Shown here piece after piece: positions 1 through 9,130 of a DNA stretch of 64,000 nt (positions within the stretch are counted from its first letter, which is position 1; every line of letters begins with the position of its first letter). The notes under the pieces are model-generated. The model saw only the letters and a list, made by a program, of their open reading frames with translations. It made no database searches and was not told where the DNA came from. The position numbers and the translations under genes were made by a program. This DNA is from Pseudomonas triticifolii (GTDB lineage: Bacteria > Pseudomonadota > Gammaproteobacteria > Pseudomonadales > Pseudomonadaceae), in contig NZ_JACONV010000004.1 of the NCBI RefSeq assembly GCF_014358015.1, forward strand, positions 208,738-272,737, in the 5' to 3' direction.

Positions 1-177
1 GCCGCCTTCTAAAGACTGCTACGGCCACGTCAAGAAATCGCCGTACCAAAAATCAACGGCTGTCTGCTCAATGCGCTAACTCCCTGATTTTAAATATCCC
101 GGCCGATAAATGAACCGAATGGCACGACTTTCGCTCTAACCCTGCCAAGCCAGTCATACGTGCTGAGGAGCGAAGAG

Positions 178-1104
178 ATGATTTCTCTTACCCAGACCCA
201 TGCAATCGATTTCGATACCGCCAGGTTGCAGCGCCTCGGTTTTCAACATCGTCCCAATGCCGTACTGCCGCCTGTTACCCTCCCTGAGCTGATCAAACAG
301 CTAGGCCTGCAACTGCAGACCAGCCTTGAAGCAGAACGCATACTGACGCTGTTCTTCCAGGGCATTCAGCGCCTGCTGCCACTGAGCGGTGTTGTGTATC
401 GGCATACAGAAAGCGACCTGCACCTGAGGCTGGGTGAGGACGCGTCGTTTATCACTCATTTTCATCTGCGTCATGAGGGTGAAGACATCGGGCAACTGGA
501 GTTCCAGACAGCCGAGCCATTCGACGCGCAGCAGATGAGTGACCTCGAAAGCCTGCTCGCCTGCCTGTTGTATCCATTGCTCAATGCGCTGCTGTATCGA
601 ATCGCCACGCAAAGCGCCTTGCGCGATCCGCTGACCAGTACCGGCAATCGCATATCGATGGATCAGAACCTGCCTCGCGAAGTGGACATCGCACGTCGCC
701 ACAAGCAACCGTTGTCCGTGCTGATGCTCGATATCGATCACTTCAAGAAAGTGAATGACCGTTACGGCCATCAAATGGGCGACGAAGTGCTCAGGACCAT
801 TGCCGTCACGCTCAAGGCACAGTTGCGTAACGTAGACCGGATATTTCGCTATGGCGGGGAAGAGTTCGTCGTGATCCTTTCCAACACTGACGGCGACGGC
901 GCTGCATTAGTGGGTGAGCGCCTGCGCCAGGCCGTTCTGGACCTGGAATTTCATCAGGCAGGTCCCGAGCTGGCGATGAGCATGAGCCTGGGCTGCTCGA
1001 CACTGCTGTCGGCGGAAACCGCCGACAGCCTGTTACGACGGGCAGACGACGCCCTCTATGTTGCAAAACGCCAGGGTCGCAACCGCCTGGCAATCGCCAG
1101 CTGA
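178..1104 (+). CDS. GGDEF diguanylate cyclase
   Basis: Predicted soluble diguanylate cyclase of 308 residues that would make cyclic-di-GMP from two GTP. The C-terminal half (about residues 145-305) is a GGDEF domain with the active-site motif GGEEF. An RNVD inhibitory-site motif sits five residues before it, so product feedback is likely. The N-terminal 140 residues contain no recognisable sensor and no membrane segment. The ATG at 178 is preferred over an upstream in-frame GTG at 160 because GAGGAGCGAAGAG directly precedes it. A second c-di-GMP gene lies about 0.85 kb downstream on the other strand. The sensor input is unknown. Confidence 0.9.
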   Translation: MISLTQTHAIDFDTARLQRLGFQHRPNAVLPPVTLPELIKQLGLQLQTSLEAERILTLFFQGIQRLLPLSGVVYRHTESDLHLRLGEDASFITHFHLRHEGEDIGQLEFQTAEPFDAQQMSDLESLLACLLYPLLNALLYRIATQSALRDPLTSTGNRISMDQNLPREVDIARRHKQPLSVLMLDIDHFKKVNDRYGHQMGDEVLRTIAVTLKAQLRNVDRIFRYGGEEFVVILSNTDGDGAALVGERLRQAVLDLEFHQAGPELAMSMSLGCSTLLSAETADSLLRRADDALYVAKRQGRNRLAIAS

Positions 1105-1131
1105 CGGCGGGTACAGACCCTGACGGCGTGC

Positions 1132-1917
1132 TCAGGCCTCCACGGCCGTCGCACGCTCACGCGCCGGCTTGACCTTCTCCAGTTGCATACAGCGCTCCAG
1201 AAACAGGTACATGTAGTCATAACTCTTGGTAACTGCCTGACGCAACTCGGCCTGCAACTGCACGCTGGCCTCATTACCGACCAATGTGCAAATAATCTCC
1301 AGTGCCTCCCAAGGGTGCGCATCATCATATTGAGCATGCATCTTGAGCCATTTCATGGCTTTCTTGCGCGTCTCTTCAGGAAACGCTTCGGCATAGGCGC
1401 CGGTCGAACACACCACAGCCGACCACTCACCCGTTGCCCCCTCGATGGCGTAGTTGGTAGCGGCCATGGCAACTGCCAGTGAGTCAGAAGAACTGGTCTG
1501 CCAGCACCAGTGACTCAGGGCATGCAGCTCCGGCGAAACCTGCTGGTCATGCAGGTTTTCAAGTGTCACGTCGTGGGCAGCGCACCAGTTGACCCAATAG
1601 TCGGCATGATTGAGTTCCACGCGGATGTTACGCATCAGCCAGCGGCGCGCCATGTCTTCGCCAGGATGACGACCAAAGCGGGTCTTGGTGAGGTTCTTGG
1701 CCATGTACACCGCAAACTGCTCAACCACGGGCCAGCCACCGATCAGGTAGTGGCGCATGATTTTAGGGCTCAAGGTTGCATCACGCATTTTCTGGTACAG
1801 CTCGTGCTCAACAACGCGGGCCTTGGCCGGGGCGCAGTCCTTGATCAGCTTTTGGGCCCAGGCCGGATAACTGCTGGCTTCCATGAGCGGACCGGTTCTG
1901 TTGAAAGTGTCGATCAC
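1132..1917 (-). CDS. TenA-like / iron-containing redox enzyme family protein
   Basis: All-helical protein of 261 residues resembling the TenA/PqqC heme-oxygenase-like fold, a group now often annotated as iron-containing redox enzymes. Visible family features are the early helix with KARVVEHELYQKM, a conserved EQFAVYMAKNL helix, NHADYWVNW and an ATNYAIEGATGEW segment whose acidic and His residues may bind a metal. The start is a GTG at 1917 with AAGGAG seven bases upstream. It is convergent with the diguanylate cyclase, and the GGDEF-EAL gene lies upstream on the same strand. Substrate is unknown; a thiamine role should not be assumed. Confidence 0.7.
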   Translation of the reverse strand: MIDTFNRTGPLMEASSYPAWAQKLIKDCAPAKARVVEHELYQKMRDATLSPKIMRHYLIGGWPVVEQFAVYMAKNLTKTRFGRHPGEDMARRWLMRNIRVELNHADYWVNWCAAHDVTLENLHDQQVSPELHALSHWCWQTSSSDSLAVAMAATNYAIEGATGEWSAVVCSTGAYAEAFPEETRKKAMKWLKMHAQYDDAHPWEALEIICTLVGNEASVQLQAELRQAVTKSYDYMYLFLERCMQLEKVKPARERATAVEA

Positions 1918-1946
1918 TGTGTGGCTCCTTGTAGTGGCTATACGAT

Positions 1947-4409
1947 TTAACTGAATGTTCCCGGTGTGTGGAGCATTGAAGGTGCGGGTCGAAGCGGGGG
2001 TGCGTAGAGGCTTTCACACGTGAATAGCATCGGACGACCTATCAGGTACCCCTGAGCAAAATCCACGCCCATTTCCTTCAGTACGGACTCAATCTGAGGG
2101 GTTTCCACAAACTCGGCGATCGTGCGCTTGCCCATCACATGCCCGATGTTGTTGATGACCTCGACCATGGCCTGGTTGATCGGGTTATCGAGCATGTCCT
2201 TGATGAAACTGCCATCGATCTTCAGGAAGTCGACCGGCAGGTGCTTGAGGTAGGCAAAGGACGACATACCTGTACAAAAGTCGTCCAGCGAAAACAGACA
2301 GCCGAGGGCTTTCAATTCATTGATGAATCGAATGGCGTTGCCCAGATCGGCAATGGCGCTGGTTTCAGTGATTTCAAAGCAGATCATGTCAGGCGCAACA
2401 CCGAACGTTCTGAACTGCAGTTTCAAGTAATCGAGAAAGGCATCGTCACCGATGCTCGACCCGGACAGATTGATCGCACATAGCGCCTGCGGTGCCTGAT
2501 GCCGTTCCTCGCTCATGCAGCGGGCGATAACCTGAAACACGTTATGCACGACCCACCGGTCAAGTGTAGTCATTAATCCGTAGCGCTCGGCAGCAGGGAT
2601 GAAGCTGTCGGGCGCGACCATGCGCCCGGACTCGTCACGCAGACGAAGCAGAATCTCGATATGCCTCACACTGTCGCCGTTGGGCTGAATCGATGAGATT
2701 TCCTGCGCAAACAGGCAAAAACGGTTTTCATCCATGGCAATGTGCAATCGCTGAATCCAGGCCATCTCCCCTGAGCGCATCGACAGCGTCGTATCGTCGA
2801 GGCGGTAGACCTGAACCCGGTTGCGGCCCTTTTCCTTGGCCATGTAGCACGCCATGTCTGCCGCGCAAAGGCTGGCTTCCAGCGTAGCCGGAGCATCACC
2901 CAGATGCACCACGCCGATGCTGACAGTGGTGACGAAAGGTCGACCTTTCCACATGAAATGCAGGTCCTGCACAATCTGGCGCAGTATTTCGGCAATTTCG
3001 TGGGCCTTATTGGCGGGACAATCGGTCAACAGCACACCGAATTCGTCGCCCCCTAACCGGGCCAGGGTGTCGCCGTCGCGCAAACCCTGAGGCAGCGCCC
3101 GACAAATGTGCCGCAACAGCTCGTCGCCCGCTGCGTGACCGCTGGTGTCGTTGACCAGCTTGAATTGGTCGAGATCCAGGAACAGCAGGCAATGACTCGC
3201 GCAGCCCATATCACCCTTGTTCAACACCTGCTGGAGACGACGTTCGAACTCACCGCGGTTGAGCAGCCCGGTCAGTGCGTCATGAGCCGCCTGCCAGGAA
3301 AGGTTGGCGATGTACTGGCGCTCCTGCGTCATGTCGTGAAGCACCAGCACCGCGCCGCTGACGACACCTTCGGAGTAGATCGGTGATCCCACCAGCGCAA
3401 CCGAAACCGTACTGCCATCAAGCCGCTGTATCAGCTTGCAGTTGGCGCTACCACCCTTGAGTTTGCCACCCAGGATGTGATCGATCAGGGTCGAGCTGTC
3501 ACGCTGATCGTTCTCGTCCAGCAGGTTGAACAGCGCCGCCAGCGGCAGTCCGATGGCCTGGCCGTTTTTCCAGTGCGTCAGGCCTTCGGCGGCTGGGTTC
3601 ATGTAGACAATGGCGCCGTTCACGTCGGTGGTGATGACCCCGTCGCCAATCGACTCCAGGGTAATCTGCGCCCGCTCTCGCTCGAGCTGGAGAGCATCGG
3701 CAAACAGGCGACGCTGGGCGATCAGTTTGCGCACCCTCAGAAATGCCAGAAGGATCAGCACCACCGCGGTCACCAGGTTGATCCCTATCAGCAGTCTCAG
3801 AATGAACCTGGAACCCTCCCCAAGCGCATCACTGAACGCTTTGGCGGCAGGTGCCACGCCTTCGTTGATGGCATTGATCTGCGCCCGCCATTGCTCCACC
3901 TCGGCAGGCCTCACCTCGCCTTCACGAATCCGCGTATGAATCTGCCCGGCCAGACTGTCGAGCTGGACGAGATAGTCATCCCCGACGGCCCAGAACCGGA
4001 TGGCGGTTTTCATGAAACTGAAATCGTGAAAGTTGAGGTACATCCAGATAATGCCCGAGGCATCGTCCGGGTGGTTGCCGCCCTGAATGATTCCAGCTCT
4101 GGCATCGGAAAGCGATGGAACAGGCCTGTCCAGTGCTTCGCGCAGCGCATGTCCGCCCTGCGGAACCGCAATGGCCTGCTGGTATTTCAGATAGTCACGT
4201 TCGTCGTGCCAGTTGGCGTAGAGACCCAGATAATGAATGGCATCCTTCTGCCCCTTGGACCAAAGGCTCTCGCCGACGACATAGCTGCGCACCGCAGACA
4301 GGGTGTAGAGGCTGACGCATCCCAGCAGCGCCTGAAACAGCGCAACCGCGATGAAAGGCCACACGATGCCTGTCAGGCGGGGCTTGGGAAAGGTCCATGG
4401 TTGCTTCAT
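1947..4409 (-). CDS. Membrane-bound PAS-GGDEF-EAL cyclic-di-GMP protein
   Basis: 820-residue hybrid c-di-GMP enzyme. Two membrane segments (about residues 12-33 and 205-225) flank a periplasmic sensor region. A PAS domain follows (about 240-360), then GGDEF (about 375-535) with intact GGDEF and an RDGD inhibitory site, then EAL (about 550-805). The EAL signature reads EIL and loop 6 reads DDFCTG instead of DDFGTG. The remaining catalytic positions (N in NLSGSS, E in EITET, DD, K in LKIDGSF, E in AEFVET) are present, so phosphodiesterase activity is plausible. The architecture resembles RbdA-type proteins, but I do not assign a name. Confidence 0.88.
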   Translation of the reverse strand: MKQPWTFPKPRLTGIVWPFIAVALFQALLGCVSLYTLSAVRSYVVGESLWSKGQKDAIHYLGLYANWHDERDYLKYQQAIAVPQGGHALREALDRPVPSLSDARAGIIQGGNHPDDASGIIWMYLNFHDFSFMKTAIRFWAVGDDYLVQLDSLAGQIHTRIREGEVRPAEVEQWRAQINAINEGVAPAAKAFSDALGEGSRFILRLLIGINLVTAVVLILLAFLRVRKLIAQRRLFADALQLERERAQITLESIGDGVITTDVNGAIVYMNPAAEGLTHWKNGQAIGLPLAALFNLLDENDQRDSSTLIDHILGGKLKGGSANCKLIQRLDGSTVSVALVGSPIYSEGVVSGAVLVLHDMTQERQYIANLSWQAAHDALTGLLNRGEFERRLQQVLNKGDMGCASHCLLFLDLDQFKLVNDTSGHAAGDELLRHICRALPQGLRDGDTLARLGGDEFGVLLTDCPANKAHEIAEILRQIVQDLHFMWKGRPFVTTVSIGVVHLGDAPATLEASLCAADMACYMAKEKGRNRVQVYRLDDTTLSMRSGEMAWIQRLHIAMDENRFCLFAQEISSIQPNGDSVRHIEILLRLRDESGRMVAPDSFIPAAERYGLMTTLDRWVVHNVFQVIARCMSEERHQAPQALCAINLSGSSIGDDAFLDYLKLQFRTFGVAPDMICFEITETSAIADLGNAIRFINELKALGCLFSLDDFCTGMSSFAYLKHLPVDFLKIDGSFIKDMLDNPINQAMVEVINNIGHVMGKRTIAEFVETPQIESVLKEMGVDFAQGYLIGRPMLFTCESLYAPPLRPAPSMLHTPGTFS

Positions 4410-4533
4410 GGGTTCGCGTCACCACATGCCTGAAAAGATCGTCCTGAGCAGAGCCTAGGCTAAATCCATCCGTGATGGCACATGATTTTTTCAATTTTGA
4501 AACATCTTTGCCGCAAAGGCGCGGGATCGTGGC

Positions 4534-6360
4534 TCAGCTCTGTTGCAGATAGCCATACAGCTTGGCGTAGAGACCGCCTTCTTCGATCAACTGCTGATGG
4601 CCACCCTCTTCGGCGATACGCCCACCATCGAATACCAGCACCCGGTCGGCCTGTTTAACGGCGGACAGACGATGCGCAATGATCAGTGTGGTCCGACTGC
4701 GCAGGAAGCGCGTCAGCGCCAGATGGAGGTTGTACTCGGTCGCGGCATCGAGTGCCGAGGTCGCTTCGTCGAGGATGACGACCTTGGGATCGGAGAGCAC
4801 CATTCGCGCAATCGCCATTCGCTGCCGCTGCCCACCGGACAAACGCACCCCGGAGCGTCCGACGACGCTGTCCAGTCCGGCGGGCAGCTCCCTAACCACG
4901 GACTCCAGCTGCGCCACTTCCAGCGCCCGCCAGCAGGCTTCATCGGTGCATTCGCGGCCCATGGTCAGGTTGGCGCGAACGGTATCGTTGAACAGTGCCG
5001 GATGTTGCAGAACGACCGCAATGTTTTCACGAATCCGTTCAAGACCGATGTCCTGCTGAGCCACCCCGCCAAAACGGATGGTTCCGTTCTGAGCGGTATA
5101 CAGGCCCAACAACAGTTGCACCAGCGTGCTCTTGCCCCCGCCACTGGCGCCCACAATGGCAACCTTCTCGCCCGGCGCGATCGAAAGGTTCATTTGATCC
5201 AGCACCAGTTCGTCGCCATAACCGAAACTCAGGCCCCGCACCTCGATACCGACCGTTTCCTGCTCGGCGAAAGGGTCAGCACTGCCGGTGTATTGAGGTT
5301 CGTCGCCCCGGGCAAGCAGCTCGTTGATGCGCGTCAGGGCACCGCCCGCCGCGTAGTAGGCGTACTGCAGATTGAGCAACTGCTCCACCGGAGCCATCAT
5401 GAACCACAGGTAACTGAACACCGCCAGCATCTGGCCGATGGACAGGTCGGAGAACAGCACCGTGAGCATCGCCGCTGCACGAAAGATGTCGATTCCGAAC
5501 TGAAACAACAGCCCACTGGCACGTCCTGAAGCGTCACTCTTCCACTGTGAGTTGACGGCATAGTCACGCACTTCTTTTGCTTTGACGCCCAGCCGACCGA
5601 GAAAAAAACCCTGACGGTTGCCCGCGCGCACTTCCTGTATCGCGTCCAGGGTCTCGCTCAGGGCCTGAGTGAAACGCGAGGTGCTGTCGTTTTCCAGTTT
5701 CTTCAGGTGCTTGACCCGCTTGCCCAGCCTGACCGTGGCAAAGATCACCAACGGGTTGAACAGCATGATCAGCAGCGCCAGCTTCCAGTGCATCCACATC
5801 AGGATGCCGGCCGTGCCAGCCAGGGTCAGCGTGGAGACCAGAAGACGGCTGAGGGTTTCGCCGACGAACTTGTCCAGCGTGTCCAGATCGGTGACCAGGT
5901 GGGTGGTGACCGTACCACTGCCCAGGCTTTCGTACTCGCGCAGGGAAATACGCTTGAGACGCTCAATCAGACGCAGGCGGATGCGATACACGATGTCCTT
6001 TGACAGCCGGGCGAACAGCCGCGCCTGAAGGACGCTGAACAGCAAGGCTCCGGCTCGCAGCAACAGCGTCAACAGCAGCATCAGGCCAATGTAGCCCGCC
6101 GCTTTCTGCAGGCTGTCCGGCAACAGGTGATCCATGACCTTCAACGCCGCGTCGCCGCGTCCCAGCAAGACTTCGTCTACCAGCAAGGGCAGCAGCAAGG
6201 GGATGGGCACACTGCACAGCGTCGCCATGACGGCGACACCATTGGCGATCCACAAGGCCTTTTTATGACGCAGTGCCAGCCGACGAATTTCGGCCCAGCT
6301 CAAGCGGTCGTTGCGTGCATCGTTGGCAGCTGACAGGTCGTCGGTGGAGTCGTCACGCAC
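4534..6360 (-). CDS. ABC exporter half-transporter (fused permease-ATPase)
   Basis: Type I ABC exporter of 608 residues that would work as a homodimer in the inner membrane. The N-terminal half carries about six membrane segments. The ATPase half has Walker A GASGGGKST, signature LSGGQRQRMAIAR, Walker B VVILDEATSALD and an H-loop in IAHRL. Family members export lipids, peptides or drugs; the substrate cannot be read from sequence. I chose the GTG at 6360 (in-frame ATG at 6405 rejected) because GTGCGTGA overlaps the stop of the DsbA-like gene by 8 bases and GGAG lies upstream. The two genes are therefore probably translationally coupled. Confidence 0.88.
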   Translation of the reverse strand: MRDDSTDDLSAANDARNDRLSWAEIRRLALRHKKALWIANGVAVMATLCSVPIPLLLPLLVDEVLLGRGDAALKVMDHLLPDSLQKAAGYIGLMLLLTLLLRAGALLFSVLQARLFARLSKDIVYRIRLRLIERLKRISLREYESLGSGTVTTHLVTDLDTLDKFVGETLSRLLVSTLTLAGTAGILMWMHWKLALLIMLFNPLVIFATVRLGKRVKHLKKLENDSTSRFTQALSETLDAIQEVRAGNRQGFFLGRLGVKAKEVRDYAVNSQWKSDASGRASGLLFQFGIDIFRAAAMLTVLFSDLSIGQMLAVFSYLWFMMAPVEQLLNLQYAYYAAGGALTRINELLARGDEPQYTGSADPFAEQETVGIEVRGLSFGYGDELVLDQMNLSIAPGEKVAIVGASGGGKSTLVQLLLGLYTAQNGTIRFGGVAQQDIGLERIRENIAVVLQHPALFNDTVRANLTMGRECTDEACWRALEVAQLESVVRELPAGLDSVVGRSGVRLSGGQRQRMAIARMVLSDPKVVILDEATSALDAATEYNLHLALTRFLRSRTTLIIAHRLSAVKQADRVLVFDGGRIAEEGGHQQLIEEGGLYAKLYGYLQQS

Positions 6361-6985
6361 TGGCCGCACGCTCCAGCCAACGGCCGAGCAATGGCGACAG
6401 CGCACTCAAGGGTTGATAACCGTTGGTCAGCAGGGCCAGTTGGCCGTTGCGCTCGGCCAGCAAGGTCGGAAAACCCGCGATGCCCAGATCCTGTGACCAG
6501 GCAAAATCGGCTGCCGTGGCCGTCTGCTGGTCGACACTGTCGAATGCGTCGGCAAACTGCTGACGCGAAAGCCCGGCCTGCTCGGCCAGTTCAGCCAGAA
6601 TGGAAGGTCGCGTCACATCACGACCCTGAGCATAAAACGCCTGCTGAATCAGCTTGACCAGTTCCCAGGCTCGCTGCGGGTCCAGAGACCGTGCCGATGT
6701 CACTGCCAGGCAGGCGGGCGTGGTGTCATAAACGAAGCCTTCCGGCAAGGCGCCCTCACGCTGGAACGTCTGGCCGGTGGCCTCCTCGACCGCCTGCCAG
6801 TGCTCAAGAATGTAGCGTCGCTTGGAAGCTTCCAGCGGCGTGGACTCTGAACGCAACCCGCCCATCACCAGATGCAGCGACACCCCCGCCACCTGAGCCT
6901 GTTGCACCAGCGCATCGGCAACCGGAGCAAAGCCCCAGCACCACGAACACATAGGGTCCATGACATAGATCAGGCGGGCGGACAT
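6353..6985 (-). CDS. DsbA family protein, cytoplasmic FrnE-like type
   Basis: 210-residue thioredoxin-fold oxidoreductase with the N-terminal active site DPMCSWCWGF (CxxC near residues 13-16) and a large helical insertion typical of the DsbA/FrnE family. The cis-Pro segment appears as AGFPTL. No signal peptide is visible, so it probably acts in the cytoplasm, unlike classical DsbA. trhO lies immediately upstream (its stop and this start are 3 bases apart) and the ABC transporter overlaps its end, so the three look like one transcription unit. The substrate is unknown. Confidence 0.85.
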   Translation of the reverse strand: MSARLIYVMDPMCSWCWGFAPVADALVQQAQVAGVSLHLVMGGLRSESTPLEASKRRYILEHWQAVEEATGQTFQREGALPEGFVYDTTPACLAVTSARSLDPQRAWELVKLIQQAFYAQGRDVTRPSILAELAEQAGLSRQQFADAFDSVDQQTATAADFAWSQDLGIAGFPTLLAERNGQLALLTNGYQPLSALSPLLGRWLERAASA

Positions 6986-6988
6986 GGC

Positions 6989-7942
6989 TCAGGCCTCGGA
7001 TGGCAAACGGTAGTTACGACCGATGGGGTGGGGCTGGTTACGCGCCTTGGCCAGTTCGATCTGCTTTTGCCGATCAATGGCACTGCGGCGGGTTTTCTCG
7101 CTCAACGAATCCCAGCAGTGCGGGCAACTCACACCCGGCGAGTAGTGCTCGCTGGCGCGGTCTTCGGCACTGATCGGTGTACGACAGGCATGGCACTGAT
7201 CGTAATCGCCTTCGGTGAGGTCGTGGCGTACGGTGACACGATTGTCGAAGACAAAACAGTCCCCGCGCCACTGGCTTTGCTCCTGGGGCACTTCTTCGAG
7301 GTATTTGAGAATGCCACCTTTGAGGTGATACACCTCTTCAAAGCCCTCGCCCAGCATGTAGCTGGAAGCCTTTTCGCAACGAATGCCACCGGTGCAGAAC
7401 ATCGCGACCTTCTTGTGTACGGCCGGATCGAAGTGCTCTTTTATGTAATCGGGAAATTCGCGGAACGACGTGGTCTTTGGGTCGATCGCGCCTTCGAAAG
7501 TACCGATCGAGACCTCGTAGTCGTTGCGTGTGTCGATCAGCAGCACTTCGGGATCGGCGATCAGGTCGTTCCAATCCTTGGGCTCGACATACGTGCCGAC
7601 GGCCTTGTTGGGATCGACGCCTTCAACGCCCAGGGTCACGATCTCTTTCTTGAGTTTGACCTTGGTGCGATAGAACGGCTGCTCGTCGCAATAGGATTCC
7701 TTGTGGTCGATATCGACCAGACGCGGGTCGCTGCGCAACCAGACCATAAGGCCATCGATGCCTTCGCGGCTGCCGGAAACCGTACCATTGATGCCTTCTT
7801 CGGCGATCAGCAAGGTGCCTTTGATGCCGTTGTCGACCATGGCCTGCAGCAGCGGCTCACGGAACGCGACGTAATCGCTGAGGGTGACGAATTTGTATAG
7901 CGCAGCCACGACGATCGGCTGATTGATCGACTGTTGAGTCAT
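6989..7942 (-). CDS. trhO: tRNA uridine(34) hydroxylase, rhodanese family
   Basis: 317-residue YceA/TrhO-type protein. TrhO uses molecular oxygen to hydroxylate U34 of certain tRNAs to 5-hydroxyuridine, the precursor of cmo5U/mcmo5U, which broadens wobble decoding. An N-terminal acylphosphatase-like domain is followed by a rhodanese domain with the catalytic cysteine in [12 protein letters not shown] (near residue 180). A C-terminal zinc-like region has CHAC and CPHC pairs. The start ATG is preceded by GGAGAG. Two FNR/Anr-type palindromes lie about 130-160 bases upstream (separate entry), suggesting oxygen-dependent control. Confidence 0.93.
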   Translation of the reverse strand: MTQQSINQPIVVAALYKFVTLSDYVAFREPLLQAMVDNGIKGTLLIAEEGINGTVSGSREGIDGLMVWLRSDPRLVDIDHKESYCDEQPFYRTKVKLKKEIVTLGVEGVDPNKAVGTYVEPKDWNDLIADPEVLLIDTRNDYEVSIGTFEGAIDPKTTSFREFPDYIKEHFDPAVHKKVAMFCTGGIRCEKASSYMLGEGFEEVYHLKGGILKYLEEVPQEQSQWRGDCFVFDNRVTVRHDLTEGDYDQCHACRTPISAEDRASEHYSPGVSCPHCWDSLSEKTRRSAIDRQKQIELAKARNQPHPIGRNYRLPSEA

Positions 7943-8031
7943 GTATCTCTCCAGGTGGCGACCCTCGCAAAGGGCCTACCGGACATTGAATGCTGAACGA
8001 AAAAACGCACCGGCCAGGCGGCGCGGTGCGG

Positions 8032-8040
8032 ATTCTAGCA
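8032..8040 (-). promoter_or_regulatory. Possible extended -10 promoter element for trhO
   Basis: On the minus strand TGCTAGAAT fits an extended -10 element (TGnTAnAAT), about 90 bases before the trhO ATG. It is 43 bp downstream of the nearer Anr box centre, which would put that box around -52 rather than the canonical -41.5. No convincing -35 hexamer is visible. The assignment is tentative. Confidence 0.3.
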
Positions 8041-8070
8041 AAACCGGGGTTGTGCAGGTATGTCGGGGCG

Positions 8071-8100
8071 TTGATTTGAATCAATGCTGATTTGAATCAA
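8071..8100 (-). promoter_or_regulatory. Two tandem FNR/Anr-type boxes upstream of trhO
   Basis: TTGATTTGAATCAA at 8071-8084 is a perfect match to the FNR/Anr consensus TTGAT-N4-ATCAA. A second copy, CTGATTTGAATCAA, at 8087-8100 differs at one base. The two centres are 16 bp apart. The sites lie in the gap between the end of bolA and the start of trhO, both leftward, so trhO is the only gene they could sit in front of. Anr is the oxygen-sensing regulator of pseudomonads; binding here is inferred from motif match only. Confidence 0.6.
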
Positions 8101-8128
8101 CCACCCGACAACCCAGGCACGCTAGCAG

Positions 8129-8422
8129 TCAATGACCGCCAGCGCACGTCGGCGAGGCTGGCGCTGAACCTGTCTTCGCCCACTCCTCTGGAGTATAGGT
8201 GTGCAGGGCCAGGGCGTGGAACTCGCCCATCAGGGCACCCAGCGTGGCGTACACCTTCTGGTGACGCTTGACCGAGTTAAGGCCCTGAAACTGGTCACTG
8301 ACCAGAATGGCCTTGTAGTGGGTCTGCTCACCGCGACTGTGCATGTGGCTCTCGTCGAGCACTTGCAAGTGGTGCGGCTGCAGCAGCGCCAGCGCCGACT
8401 CGATACGTGTCTGCATGGTCAT
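8129..8422 (-). CDS. BolA family transcriptional/iron-sulfur regulator
   Basis: 97-residue BolA/IbaG fold protein. BolA proteins pair with monothiol glutaredoxins to bridge or transfer [2Fe-2S] clusters and affect cell shape and stress responses. The family helix-turn-helix segment is seen as [17 protein letters not shown] and the late conserved histidine in [14 protein letters not shown]. The C-terminal tail ends CAGGH. It lies 12 bases after a DUF2059 gene on the same strand and is probably co-transcribed. The ATG at 8422 was taken; an ATG two codons on is equally possible. Confidence 0.9.
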   Translation of the reverse strand: MTMQTRIESALALLQPHHLQVLDESHMHSRGEQTHYKAILVSDQFQGLNSVKRHQKVYATLGALMGEFHALALHTYTPEEWAKTGSAPASPTCAGGH

Positions 8423-8434
8423 GAGGGGATTCGC

Positions 8435-8962
8435 TTAAGGCTTCTTGGCCGGGGCCGGAGCAGCTGCCTTGGCAGGTTCCAGTTCGGCGGTCATGTCGGC
8501 GAGCAGCTTGTTGACGACCGGCACGGCGCTTTCCAGCTTGCCTTGGGTCAACTGGGCCGATTGCTGGGCCAGTTCAGGCATCTTGGTCATCACTTTCTTG
8601 CCCAGTGGGGACTGATAGAACGCAACCAGATCCTTGAGCTCGCTTTCGGTGAAGTTGGCGGTGTAGAGCTTGACCATTTCAGGTTTCAGCTTGTTCCAGC
8701 CGATGGCCTGGTCCAGCGCGGTGTTGGCTTTGGCCTGATACGTTTCAAGCAGGGCCTTTTTCGAGGCTGGAGCCTTGGTTTCGGCGAAGCGCTGGGCAAA
8801 CATCTGCTGTACTTGTGCATAGACCGGAGCGCCCAGGCGATCGGCGTTGGCAAGCTTCAGGAACGTTTCGGCACTCGCATTGTGACTGGCGGTGTCGGCA
8901 AGGACCTGACCACTGGCGCAGACCAGAGCTACCGCTGTACAGATGGCACGAAGACGGGTCAT
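8435..8962 (-). CDS. Secreted DUF2059 protein
   Basis: 175-residue exported protein with a signal peptide (about residues 1-22, cleavage after VLADT-like sequence). It is followed by a helical DUF2059 domain containing the conserved segment [20 protein letters not shown]. The C-terminal tail is Ala/Pro/Lys-rich. The function of DUF2059 is not established. AAGGA precedes the ATG. It is divergent from fumC, with a 168-base shared intergenic region, and leads into bolA. Confidence 0.85.
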   Translation of the reverse strand: MTRLRAICTAVALVCASGQVLADTASHNASAETFLKLANADRLGAPVYAQVQQMFAQRFAETKAPASKKALLETYQAKANTALDQAIGWNKLKPEMVKLYTANFTESELKDLVAFYQSPLGKKVMTKMPELAQQSAQLTQGKLESAVPVVNKLLADMTAELEPAKAAAPAPAKKP

Positions 8963-9130
8963 CGAGTTTCCTTATCTAGCAAACGAGGCTTTACCCCAGG
9001 GCCGACCATTCTGCGCTTATGTAGCCTTTTGGCTCAACCCCCGGTTCACCGAGCGGTTAAAAAGCGATGCTCGGGAACCCTGCCTCCATCTGGACACCTA
9101 ACCTGCAATGCACTTAAAGGAGTAAGCACA

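Noticed and set aside
1..12. Possible last codons of an upstream gene (GCC GCC TTC TAA)
   Set aside because: Only four codons are visible, and no frame or product can be confirmed.
8201..9130. Open frame extending far upstream of fumC in the same frame
   Set aside because: Antisense to bolA and the DUF2059 gene; fumarase similarity and the ribosome site begin at 9131.
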